Source of the DNA: Frateuria_A sp035943815
GTDB lineage: Bacteria; Pseudomonadota; Gammaproteobacteria; Xanthomonadales; Rhodanobacteraceae
Reading direction: 5' to 3'
Assembly: GCF_035943815.1 (NCBI RefSeq)
Contig: NZ_DASZBU010000004.1
Span: 1-64,000 of the forward strand
Length of the DNA stretch: 64,000 nt
Of this stretch, positions 37,530 to 46,173 are shown in pieces. A program made the position numbers and the translations under genes. Within the stretch, counting starts at the first letter, position 1; each line of letters starts with the position of its first letter. The notes beneath the pieces were generated by a model, which was given only the letters and a program-made list of their open reading frames with translations, did not search any database and was not told the origin of the DNA.

Positions 37530-37855
37530 CCCCTCCTACGCACCTTGTTGACAAATTTCGTCAGTAGTCGTCGCTACGGGACACATGCCGAGATGTTGTC
37601 CGGATCACGCTTCGGCAAGCGGCAAGCTCAACAAGCACACAGGTTGTAGACATACGTGACGACGTGCACAATCGACCAGCCTACAGCTATGCGGCAATAA
37701 GTAAGCAGTGAGCGTGGCACGCAAGCTGCTTCGAACACCGCGAGCTTCCTGGTCGTTCCTGACCGCGCATGTGGGGTCCGATTCCGCCTAGGGGGATCCG
37801 GGACCGGGGCTCAGGGGGCATCAAACGGTTAGCTAACCAGTACAGAGGAACCACC
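37530..37855. other. Gap between the two pilA genes
   Basis: There is no gene and no clear hairpin terminator after pilA1. The gap holds the second sigma-54-like element (37715-37730) and a 125-bp leader before pilA2. Scattered TGTC-like words at 37580-37605 could be PilR sites but are too short to claim. Confidence 0.6.
37715..37730 (+). promoter_or_regulatory. Sigma-54 -24/-12 element upstream of pilA2
   Basis: TGGCACGCAAGCTGCT matches the RpoN consensus TGGCAC-N5-TTGC except for one base and keeps GG-N10-GC. It lies 125 bp before the pilA2 ATG and is stronger than the pilA1 element. Confidence 0.8.
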
Positions 37856-38308
37856 ATGAAGAAGAATCTGCAGAAAGGCTTCACCCTGATCGAGCTGATG
37901 ATCGTGGTCGCGATCATCGCCATCCTGGCCGCCATCGCCATCCCGGCCTACCAGGACTACACCATCCGTTCGCAGGTGTCCGAGGGCATGAGCTTGGCCG
38001 ACGGGTCCAAGACCGCGGTGGCGGAGTTCTACTCCAATGCCGGTCATATGCCGCAGACCAACGCCTCGGCGGGCCTTGCTACCGCTGCAAGCATCGGTGG
38101 TAGCTATGTGAGCTCCGTTACGGTCGCTAACGGTTTGATCACGGTTGCGTACGGTGGCTCCGGAACTTTTGGCAGCAAGGCAAACAATCATATCAACGGA
38201 GCGCAACTCCTGCTTTCGCCTTCGCCCAGCGTTGGTAGCATTGCGTGGGTCTGCAAATCTGGTAATACCCAGATGGCTGCAAAGTACCTGCCGTCGTCCT
38301 GCCGCTAA
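37856..38308 (+). CDS. pilA: Type IV major pilin PilA, second copy
   Basis: 150 aa. The leader MKKNLQKG precedes FTLIELMIVVAIIAILAAIA; processing and N-methylation would be done by the PilD encoded at 56.8 kb. The C-terminal loop Cys residues lie in IAWVC and LPSSC. The surface half diverges from pilA1, while the first 55 mature residues are nearly identical. The gene ends at a strong terminator before the sugar-gene island. A good SD (AGAGGA) precedes the ATG. Confidence 0.96.
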   Translation: MKKNLQKGFTLIELMIVVAIIAILAAIAIPAYQDYTIRSQVSEGMSLADGSKTAVAEFYSNAGHMPQTNASAGLATAASIGGSYVSSVTVANGLITVAYGGSGTFGSKANNHINGAQLLLSPSPSVGSIAWVCKSGNTQMAAKYLPSSCR

Positions 38309-38333
38309 TCAGCGTAAGCTCGTGTATGTTCTG

Positions 38334-38364
38334 AAGGGCCGCTCATGCGGCCCTTCTTTTTTTT
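38334..38364 (+). terminator. Terminator of pilA2
   Basis: AAGGGCCGC and GCGGCCCTT form a 9-bp stem with TCAT loop, followed by a run of eight Ts. Partial read-through could feed the glycosyltransferase genes that start 11 bp later; no other promoter is obvious in that gap. Confidence 0.93.
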
Positions 38365-38374
38365 GGAATCATTG

Positions 38375-40441
38375 ATGCGCAGGCAAACTATCGTCTCGAC
38401 GGTGCTCTATGCCGTCATCGCCGTAATTGCCATAGCGGCCTACGCGCCCGGCCTTCATGGCTCTTTCCTGTTTGATGATTTTGCTAATTTGCCCACACTG
38501 GGCGCTACCGGGCCCGTAGATAACGCCGCAAGTTTCTGGCGATATATCACTTCCGGCACAGCGGATCCCACGGGCCGGCCGCTGGCCCTGCTGAGTTTCC
38601 TACTCGACGCGCGGGACTGGCCTGCAGATCCTTTCTTTTTCAAGCGCACCAACCTCGTGCTGCATCTGGTCAACAGCCTGCTGTTGTTTTTGTTGCTGCG
38701 GCGACTAGGGCGTGCACTGACAGTCAATAGGCAATCTAGCGCGTGTGCACGAGCCGACATGGCGGCAGCGCTTGGTACCGCCCTTTGGCTGTTGCATCCG
38801 CTGTTCGTGTCGACAACCCTTTACGTCGTCCAGCGCGAGGCAATGCTGCCCGCGACTTTTGTCCTCATTGGCCTCCTGGCGTGGCTGCATGGCCGCACCA
38901 AGTATGCGGAGGGTCGCTCCATTGCCGGAGCCCTGTGGTGCATCGCCGGCCTCGGTGGCAGCACGTTACTCGCGACGCTCAGCAAGGCCAATGGAGCGCT
39001 GCTGCCTCTGCTTGCATGGCTTATCGAATGGGTGCTGCTCGGGCCCTTGCATACGCAACCAGACACCCTTGGCAAGGATGCACGGCGCTCCGCGAACCGC
39101 TACGGCCTGATCCAGTTGTTTTTCCTTTGGTTGCCCTCTGCGGCAATCGTATGCTGGCTCCTGCTTCAGGGTCTGCCGGACATCCTCGCCGGACAGACCC
39201 ACGGGCGACCGTGGACCATGGGCCAGCGAATGCTCACAGAGCCACGGGTAATCACCGATTACCTGCGTTTGTTGTGGATACCACACCCTTACACCAGCGG
39301 CCTGTTCAACGACCAGTTGCTTGCCTCACACTCGCTTTTCGATCCGCCATCAACCCTGTACGCGGCTGCGTTCGTGCTCGCATTGCTGGCGCTGGGCTTT
39401 GGCCTGCGGCGCCGGTGGCCGGCGGTATCCCTGGCGCTGCTGTTCTTCTTCGGTGGACATCTGGTCGAATCCACGGTTCTGCCGCTCGAGCTCTATTTCG
39501 AGCACCGGAACTACATGCCTGCGATGCTGCTGTTCTGGCCTTTGAGCCTTTGGATCTGCGCGGTGCCACAAGCATCCACAGAGCAGTTGCTTGTACGGCC
39601 GATGCGGGTCCTACCACGAACAGCCTTGGCGGCAACGCTGATAGCAGTCCTAGCCATGATGACCCACGCCCGTTCGGATCTATGGGGCAATACGCGTGAG
39701 CAAGCGCTGCTTTGGGTGAGGATCAACCCGAGTTCCCCGCGCGCGCAAGCCAATGCGGCGCAGGCGCTCATCGCGAGCGGTCATCCGGATCTGGCCATAC
39801 CTCCACTGCGCCGCGGGCTTTCCCGCTCCCCTGGCGAAATCCAGTTGGCGATGAACCTCTTTGGCGCCGAGTGCCAGCTCGGCAGCGTAACCGCGACGAC
39901 CTTTGCCGCCACGGAACAGGCGCTGCGGTCGACCACCGATCCCGGTACGCTGCTTTCCCACTGGTTTGACCGCGCGATCGACGGCGCAGCCCACCCCACC
40001 TGCCCGCAGGCCGATTTCTCTCACATCGAGCTTCTATTGGAAGCGGCGGATGAAAACCAACGGCTGATGGCGAGTCCCGGGAGGCGCCAGGACGTGGCTT
40101 ATCTTCAGGGGCGTCTTGCGCTCAGCCGGGGCCAGGCAAAGCAGGCATTGACGTACTTCGACAAAGCGCTCGATCGGCAGGTTCGCGTAGAAGCTGCCAT
40201 GCGGCAGGCTGCGATACTTGGATCGGCCGGCTATCCGGAGCTCGGGCTGGCGCACCTGTCGCATTACGACGCCCTGCAAGCGTCGGCCACTAAGGCGGGT
40301 GACGCCTATCGCCCTCCATTCGGCATGCCACGCATCCATGCCTGGGTTCTGCGTCGACAAGGCTATTGGGATGGGGAGCTGAGCCGGCTGCGCGCTACAC
40401 TGCGTGAAGATGCGCGCAGCAAAGAGGTGAAGAGCGAATGA
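38375..40441 (+). CDS. TMTC-like GT-C glycosyltransferase with TPR tail, first copy
   Basis: 688 aa with about eleven membrane helices in the first 420 residues and a soluble, TPR-like C-terminal part. GT-C features are the first-loop acidic pair Asp34-Asp35 (GSFLFDDFANL), HPLFVSTTLYVVQREAML (141-158) and LELYFEHRNYMPA (371-383). These correspond to the DD, HPVHTEA..VGRAE and ER..Y.PS motifs of eukaryotic TMTC O-mannosyltransferases. It starts 67 bp after pilA2 and overlaps the next paralogue by ATGA. By analogy with TfpW beside pilA in Pseudomonas it may glycosylate pilin; this is inference. The ATG at 38345 lies inside the terminator and was rejected. Confidence 0.75.
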   Translation: MRRQTIVSTVLYAVIAVIAIAAYAPGLHGSFLFDDFANLPTLGATGPVDNAASFWRYITSGTADPTGRPLALLSFLLDARDWPADPFFFKRTNLVLHLVNSLLLFLLLRRLGRALTVNRQSSACARADMAAALGTALWLLHPLFVSTTLYVVQREAMLPATFVLIGLLAWLHGRTKYAEGRSIAGALWCIAGLGGSTLLATLSKANGALLPLLAWLIEWVLLGPLHTQPDTLGKDARRSANRYGLIQLFFLWLPSAAIVCWLLLQGLPDILAGQTHGRPWTMGQRMLTEPRVITDYLRLLWIPHPYTSGLFNDQLLASHSLFDPPSTLYAAAFVLALLALGFGLRRRWPAVSLALLFFFGGHLVESTVLPLELYFEHRNYMPAMLLFWPLSLWICAVPQASTEQLLVRPMRVLPRTALAATLIAVLAMMTHARSDLWGNTREQALLWVRINPSSPRAQANAAQALIASGHPDLAIPPLRRGLSRSPGEIQLAMNLFGAECQLGSVTATTFAATEQALRSTTDPGTLLSHWFDRAIDGAAHPTCPQADFSHIELLLEAADENQRLMASPGRRQDVAYLQGRLALSRGQAKQALTYFDKALDRQVRVEAAMRQAAILGSAGYPELGLAHLSHYDALQASATKAGDAYRPPFGMPRIHAWVLRRQGYWDGELSRLRATLREDARSKEVKSE

Positions 40442-42480
40442 GGTCATTGCATCAGGACTCCGCCCGCGCGCGCATGCGCTCGTGGGGCCTGCTTGGGTTC
40501 GCCTTGCTGCTGGCCGCCATCGTCTACTGGCCCGGGCTTTCCGGTGGATGGCTGTTCGACGACTACCCCAACATCGTCGACAACCGGGGTGTGCAACCGC
40601 CCGACGCCCACCTCTCCAGCCTCGTACGCGCGGCGTTGTCCTCACCCTCCAGCGAATTCAAGCGGCCACTGGCATCACTCAGCTTCGCTGCAAATTATCT
40701 GGTAACCGGGCTCGATCCCTACTGGATGAAGCTGACCAATCTCGTAATCCACTTAGTTAATGGAGGGCTGCTCTTTCTGCTGACTCGCCGTTTGCTTCTT
40801 GCCGTGCGTAAGCGCACGGCCCTGGCATCGGCGACTCCCGCGCCAGACCTCTACGAAAATCGCAGCTGCATACTGGCAGTGCTTGTCGCTGCCGCGTGGT
40901 TGGTGCTGCCGATCAACCTGACCGGCGTGCTCTATGTCGTCCAGCGGATGGAAAGCCTAGCCAACGTATTCGTCCTGCTTGGCCTGATTGGCTACGTCAC
41001 CGGCCGGCAACGCATGCTTGCCGGCCATCGCGGGGTTGTCGCCTGCGCCTTGAGCATCACTCTGCCCACCACATTCGGCCTGCTGGCTAAAGAAACCGCG
41101 GTGATGTTGCCCTTGTATGCATTCCTCACCGAATGGATCGTATTCGGCTTTCGCCGCTCTGCAAGCCCATCCGCCAATGACTGGCGCGTGCTGTTGCTTT
41201 TCTCCATCGTGCTCATCTTGCCGATGCTCGCCGGTCTGGCTTGGATCGTGCCGCACGTGTTTTCGCCGGCAGCCTTTTCGACGCGGGACTACACGCTCGG
41301 GCAACGTCTGCTGAGTGAAACGCGCATCGTGACGGACTACATCGGCTGGACCTTGCTACCCACCCCAAATGCGCTCTCGTTCTACCACGACGACTTCCAC
41401 GCCTCGACCGGGCTGCTTTCCCCCTGGACCACACTCGCCAGCCTGTTCGCTCTGACGGCAACGGCATGCGCCGTCGTGCGCAGCCGGCACAGCCATCCCC
41501 TGTTCGCGCTAGGGCTGGCGTTCTACCTTGGCTGCCACTTGCTTACCGGCACCATTCTTCCGTTGGAATTGATATACGAACATCGCAACTATTTCGCGAG
41601 CTTTGGTCTTCTGCTCGCGGTAATACCGTTCTTGGCTGCACCACGCGCAGAAACCGCTGGGGCGGTGGTGCCCGCCTTGTCGAGTGAAATCGACCGCCCT
41701 CTACCTATGTCCTTGCCTCGCCACGTGGCGCTTGGTGGGCTCCTGCTGTTTTGGGCGGTAAGCACGGGCCTGACCGCCCATGCCTGGGGCGATCCGCTTC
41801 GCCTGGCGATAGAACTGGCAGATCGAGCGCCGGACTCGCCGCGAGCCCAATACGAACTCGGGCGCATGTACATCATTTACTCTCACTACGAGCGCAACTC
41901 GCCGTTCACTCAATTGGCCTACGCACCACTGGAGCGGGCTGCCGCGATGCCCTCTTCATCGATCTTGCCGCAGCAGGCGCTGATCTTCATGAACTCCCGT
42001 ATGGACCTGCCGCTCAAGGATTCGTGGTGGGACAGCATGATCGCCAAGCTCGGCGCAAGGCGGCCAGGCGTGCAGGACGAGAGCTCGCTCAGTGCGCTAG
42101 CCCAGTGTTCCCGAGAGGGTCTTTGCCACCTGCCTCCGCAGCGGATGGTCGATGCATTCCTCGCTGCGCTCTCCCATCCGAACCCTAGCGCCCGCCTGCT
42201 CGCCACTTATGGGGACTATGCCTGGAACGTCCTCGGGGACCGCCAACTTGGCTTGAACCTCAGCGCGGAGGCGATGACTGCGCAACCTGCCGAATCGGCG
42301 TACCGGATCACCTACATCCGAATGCTGGTAGCGCTTGGACGCGCCAGGGACGCCCTGCACGCATATCACAAGTTGGAGCAAATGAATATCGGCGGCGAGC
42401 TGGATACGGAACTGGAGAATCTGCGCCAAGCCATAGACACGCTGGATATCCAGTCCAGGCGTGACGGTTCCAACGGTTAA
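40438..42480 (+). CDS. TMTC-like GT-C glycosyltransferase with TPR tail, second copy
   Basis: A 680-aa paralogue of the preceding gene with the same order of features: Asp41-Asp42 in GGWLFDDYPNI, YVVQRMESLA near 167-176, AKETAVMLPL, and IYEHRNYFAS (379-388). The HP of the third motif is replaced by LP here. The C-terminal 230 residues form helical repeats. The ATGA overlap with the first copy suggests coupled synthesis and possibly a heterodimer. The pair probably takes a lipid-linked sugar as donor in the periplasm. Confidence 0.75.
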   Translation: MRSLHQDSARARMRSWGLLGFALLLAAIVYWPGLSGGWLFDDYPNIVDNRGVQPPDAHLSSLVRAALSSPSSEFKRPLASLSFAANYLVTGLDPYWMKLTNLVIHLVNGGLLFLLTRRLLLAVRKRTALASATPAPDLYENRSCILAVLVAAAWLVLPINLTGVLYVVQRMESLANVFVLLGLIGYVTGRQRMLAGHRGVVACALSITLPTTFGLLAKETAVMLPLYAFLTEWIVFGFRRSASPSANDWRVLLLFSIVLILPMLAGLAWIVPHVFSPAAFSTRDYTLGQRLLSETRIVTDYIGWTLLPTPNALSFYHDDFHASTGLLSPWTTLASLFALTATACAVVRSRHSHPLFALGLAFYLGCHLLTGTILPLELIYEHRNYFASFGLLLAVIPFLAAPRAETAGAVVPALSSEIDRPLPMSLPRHVALGGLLLFWAVSTGLTAHAWGDPLRLAIELADRAPDSPRAQYELGRMYIIYSHYERNSPFTQLAYAPLERAAAMPSSSILPQQALIFMNSRMDLPLKDSWWDSMIAKLGARRPGVQDESSLSALAQCSREGLCHLPPQRMVDAFLAALSHPNPSARLLATYGDYAWNVLGDRQLGLNLSAEAMTAQPAESAYRITYIRMLVALGRARDALHAYHKLEQMNIGGELDTELENLRQAIDTLDIQSRRDGSNG

Positions 42481-42489
42481 CGCCTGGCA

Positions 42490-44223
42490 ATGCTCAGCAC
42501 TCTCAAAAAGATCTGGACCATCTTCACACCTGCCGAGCGGCGCAAGGCGATACGGATGCTCGTGCTCGTCGTGCTGATGGCCATGGCGGAAACCGCCAGT
42601 GTGCTGTCCATCATGCCGTTTCTTTCGGTCCTGGGAAGACCGGCGATCATCCATGAGACGCCGTTGCTACTAGACCTCTATCGCAGATTGGGGCTGACCG
42701 ATACGCGCCAGTTCATCTTTCTGCTTGGCTTCGCTTCCATCGCACTCGTCATTGCCTCATCGCTGTTCAAGACAGTCACGCTGCATGTGCTGAATCGCTT
42801 CGTGCACATGGAACGACATTCCATCAGCACGCGCTTGCTATCTCGCTACCTCGAGCAACCCTACGAGTTCTTCCTCGTCCATAACCCGTCGATCCTCGCC
42901 AAAAACGTACTTTCCGAAGTCGACCAATTGCTGTTCGAGCTAGTTCAGCCTCTATCACAGCTGCTAGCCCAGGGAGCCGTGCTGCTGGCGATGACGCTGC
43001 TAATCTTCTGCTACGACGCTCTGACGGCGATCTGCATTATGGCCACGCTGGCAGTGCTGTACGGCACCATCTACGTGCTGGTGCGTAAACGCCTGGCGCA
43101 TATTGGCAAGGAGCGCCAGGCGGCGGACGGGCAGCGGTACCAGGCCTGCAACGAAGCGTTAGGCGGTATCAAGGACGTAAAAATCACGCACGCGACCAAA
43201 GCCTATCTCGGTCACTTCGAGCGCGCCTCTCATTTGTTCTCGCGGCACGTCGCCACCAACGAAACTCTGGCTCAGTCGCCTCTATATCTCGTTGAGGCCA
43301 CGGGCTATACCGGGCTGATAGTCATCGCCCTGGTGCTGCTGTTGAGGAGCAACGACATCGCTCACGTGCTGCCAGCACTTGGCCTGTACGGCTTCGCGGC
43401 CTACCGGATGCTGCCCTCCGCCCAGATCATGTACCGGGGCTTGGCCAAATTGCGCTTCGCCTCGCCCCATCTGGATTCCATCGCCCGGGATCTGGACCTA
43501 CCTAAGGAGCCAACCGCCAAGCCGGGCAACGCCCTGTCCCTGCATCGGGAAATCCGGTTAGGTCGTATTCGTTATGCCTATCCCTCGGCCCCGGAGAAGT
43601 GGATTTTTGACGGTTTCGATCTGGTTATTCCAGCCAACAGCAGCGTCGGGATCATAGGCAAGAGCGGTGCCGGCAAAAGTACGTTGATGGACATCTTGCT
43701 CGGCCTACTGAACCCGCAGGAGGGCGTGATGAGCGTGGACGGCGTGCCCATTACTGCCGACAACGCGGCTGACTGGCAACGCACCATCGGCTACGTGCCG
43801 CAGCATATCTATCTCTCGGACGCCACCGTCACCGAAAACATCGCTTTTGGCGTTCCCCGGAAGGCCATCGACATGGCCGCCGTCAAACGCGCTGCCCGTG
43901 CCGCACAGATCCACGAATTCGTGGTCGGCGAGTTGCCGCAGGGCTACGACACTCAGGTCGGCGACCGCGGCATCCGGCTTTCCGGCGGCCAGCGCCAACG
44001 CATCGGCATCGCTCGTGCGCTTTACCGGGATCCGACGGTTCTGCTTTTCGACGAGGCTACCAGTGCACTCGATCCGCAAACCGAGGTCGAATTGAATTCG
44101 GCCATACGCCAGTTGTCAGCCAGCAAGACCATCATCATCATTGCGCACAAAGAAACTTCATTGAACGATTGCGATCGCGTCCTCTCAATTCATAAAGACG
44201 GCAATCCCCGCGTGCCCCATTAG
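42490..44223 (+). CDS. PglK-like ABC flippase
   Basis: A 577-aa half-transporter with an N-terminal six-helix domain and a C-terminal ATPase: Walker A GKSGAGKST, signature LSGGQRQR, Walker B VLLFDEATSALD. The beginning (LKKIWTIFTPAERRKAIRML, then ETASVLSIMPFLSVLG) resembles Campylobacter PglK, which flips the lipid-linked heptasaccharide used for protein glycosylation, more than MsbA. It starts 9 bp after the second GT-C gene. A role in O-antigen or lipid export remains possible. Confidence 0.82.
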   Translation: MLSTLKKIWTIFTPAERRKAIRMLVLVVLMAMAETASVLSIMPFLSVLGRPAIIHETPLLLDLYRRLGLTDTRQFIFLLGFASIALVIASSLFKTVTLHVLNRFVHMERHSISTRLLSRYLEQPYEFFLVHNPSILAKNVLSEVDQLLFELVQPLSQLLAQGAVLLAMTLLIFCYDALTAICIMATLAVLYGTIYVLVRKRLAHIGKERQAADGQRYQACNEALGGIKDVKITHATKAYLGHFERASHLFSRHVATNETLAQSPLYLVEATGYTGLIVIALVLLLRSNDIAHVLPALGLYGFAAYRMLPSAQIMYRGLAKLRFASPHLDSIARDLDLPKEPTAKPGNALSLHREIRLGRIRYAYPSAPEKWIFDGFDLVIPANSSVGIIGKSGAGKSTLMDILLGLLNPQEGVMSVDGVPITADNAADWQRTIGYVPQHIYLSDATVTENIAFGVPRKAIDMAAVKRAARAAQIHEFVVGELPQGYDTQVGDRGIRLSGGQRQRIGIARALYRDPTVLLFDEATSALDPQTEVELNSAIRQLSASKTIIIIAHKETSLNDCDRVLSIHKDGNPRVPH

Positions 44224-44253
44224 ACACACCGCTACCGGACATCGCACAACCTC

Positions 44254-44982
44254 ATGACGTATACGATTCATAAGTCACGTCTGCATAGAGCATTGACAGC
44301 TCTCTACCGAAGCGTACGTGCGGCCGCGGTCGACCTGAAGCGTTCCTTGCTCCGAACGGACGCGAAGATCGTGGCAACTTATTTCGCCACGCACAAGCTA
44401 CGCAGGTTACACGTCGGATGTGGCACACATCTTATCGCAGGCTTCCTCAATGCCGACCTATCATCCACGTCCGATCACGTCTTGCGCTTGGATGCCACAA
44501 AGCCGTTTCCATTTGACGACGGTTCGTTCGATTACATATTCAGCGAGCACATGATCGAACACATCCATTACCTGGATGGGCTGAACATGTTGAGCGAATG
44601 CTATCGTGTGCTGAAAAAAGGCGGAAAAATACGCATCTCGACACCGGATCTGGAGCGCGTAATGGCTCTTGGCAGACACGATCGAACCGAGCTGCAAAAT
44701 GCCTATATCGCCTGGTCGGTTGACCAGTTCGCGAGCTTCGCACCGGACGGGGACCCAACCTTCGTCATAAACAATTTCTTCCGCGACTGGGGCCACCAGT
44801 TCATCTATGCTCGAAAAACCCTTGCCGCCTCACTAAATCAATGTGGTTTTGCGGACATCACACCATGCCGGATTACCGAGAGCAGCACTCCGGAGTTGCG
44901 CCACCTGGAAAATGAGGGCCGGATGCCATCGGGTTTTCTCGCGCTCGAGACAATGACCTTAGAAGCCACGAAGCAAGACTAA
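44254..44982 (+). CDS. Class I SAM-dependent methyltransferase
   Basis: 242 aa. The SAM site is LHVGCGTHLIAGFLNADL, followed by FPFDDGSFDYIFSEHMIEHI and ECYRVLKKGGKIRISTPD, a common type in polysaccharide clusters. The substrate is probably a sugar or the glycan end. Base composition is visibly lower in GC than the flanks: 28 of 60 in 44761-44820. Confidence 0.85.
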   Translation: MTYTIHKSRLHRALTALYRSVRAAAVDLKRSLLRTDAKIVATYFATHKLRRLHVGCGTHLIAGFLNADLSSTSDHVLRLDATKPFPFDDGSFDYIFSEHMIEHIHYLDGLNMLSECYRVLKKGGKIRISTPDLERVMALGRHDRTELQNAYIAWSVDQFASFAPDGDPTFVINNFFRDWGHQFIYARKTLAASLNQCGFADITPCRITESSTPELRHLENEGRMPSGFLALETMTLEATKQD

Positions 44983-45018
44983 CGAGCCTGTTCCCGCCCC
45001 GACGCTTACCCGATTCCA

Positions 45019-46173
45019 ATGCCCCATTCCCTTCCCTATCGCGTCTTGCTCGTCCTACCGGATGCCGCGGCGGGCGGCGGTCACTTGATGAACATGCGTC
45101 TGGCTGATCAACTCACTCGGCGAGGGTGGGTCGTCGACATAGCGCTGCTATTCGACCGCAACGAGCACTCCGACTATCGCGAAAATTTTTCGCGGCTTCG
45201 GTTTATTTCCCTGCACGCCGATCGCCGTCTGAAGCGGGTGCTACTGCCTCTACGCCTGGCGCGCCTAGCGCGCGAATATCATCTGGTACTCGCCGGGCTA
45301 GACTTGGCAGCTACCAACTACGGTTACCTGGCCGCCCGCATAGCAAAGAGACCCTTCGTTTCTTGGATGCACATCGCTTTCGACGAACACTCGCAATTCG
45401 TCCCGCAGTTCAGCAGGAAGCTCAGTCTCTGGATCTACAGGCGCCTGACCCACATCGTGTTTCCCTCGCGGGGTGCACGAGATTCGTTGGAGCGCGCCTT
45501 AGACGGCCAGCCCCCGTCCGCGCAGTGGCATATCATCGACAACTTCCATGAGGTCGGCCGATCAGCTGCTGTCACCGCTACCCCGCCCGCCCATGTTTTC
45601 TCCCAGCCGGTCGTGCTCTCCATCGGCCGGCTCTCGGCGCAGAAGGCGTATGACCGGCTCATCCGAATCCACGCATCTCTGCGCAACAAAGGTGCCCCAC
45701 ATCATCTGGTCATTCTGGGCGAAGGACCGGAACGCGTACGCCTCCAGGCACTCGCGGCGGCACTGCGCGTGTCGGATTCGATCTTCTTGCCTGGCCATGT
45801 GTCCAATCCCCAGCCTTGGTTGAGTGCGGCGACCGTTTTCGCTCTCTGCTCGCTGTACGAAGGATTGCCGCTGGTACTAATTGAAGCGCTGCAGGCCGGC
45901 CTACCGGTTGCCGCAATGGCATGTCCAGCGGGCCCCCGCGAGATCTTGGACGATGGCGAAACCGGCATTCTCGTGCCGGCGGACGACGAAACCGCCTTGG
46001 AGAGTGCGATAACCCGCTTGCTTACCAATCCAGCTCTGCGAGCCACTTACGCAGAGCGAGGAAAGCGCAAGGCCGATGCCTATTCGCCTGAAACAATTGT
46101 TCCGCAATGGGAATCGCTGCTCGGCAATTTGATCCGAAACACCAGTGCGCACGAGGTGGTCACGTCGCCATGA
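45019..46173 (+). CDS. Glycosyltransferase family 4
   Basis: 384 aa, GT-B fold. The N-domain begins VLLVLPDAAAGGGHLMNMRLADQL. The C-domain has VLSIGRLSAQKAYDRLI, VILGEGPER and the nucleotide-sugar motif EGLPLVLIEALQAGLPVAA with the E-X7-E pattern. It is related in style to PglA/PglH/PglJ enzymes that extend lipid-linked glycans. It overlaps the next gene by ATGA. Donor and linkage are unknown. Confidence 0.9.
   Translation: MPHSLPYRVLLVLPDAAAGGGHLMNMRLADQLTRRGWVVDIALLFDRNEHSDYRENFSRLRFISLHADRRLKRVLLPLRLARLAREYHLVLAGLDLAATNYGYLAARIAKRPFVSWMHIAFDEHSQFVPQFSRKLSLWIYRRLTHIVFPSRGARDSLERALDGQPPSAQWHIIDNFHEVGRSAAVTATPPAHVFSQPVVLSIGRLSAQKAYDRLIRIHASLRNKGAPHHLVILGEGPERVRLQALAAALRVSDSIFLPGHVSNPQPWLSAATVFALCSLYEGLPLVLIEALQAGLPVAAMACPAGPREILDDGETGILVPADDETALESAITRLLTNPALRATYAERGKRKADAYSPETIVPQWESLLGNLIRNTSAHEVVTSP

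Noticed and set aside
38345..38374. Earlier ATG for the first GT-C gene
   Set aside because: This ATG lies in the loop of the pilA2 terminator and adds residues encoded by its stem and T-run.
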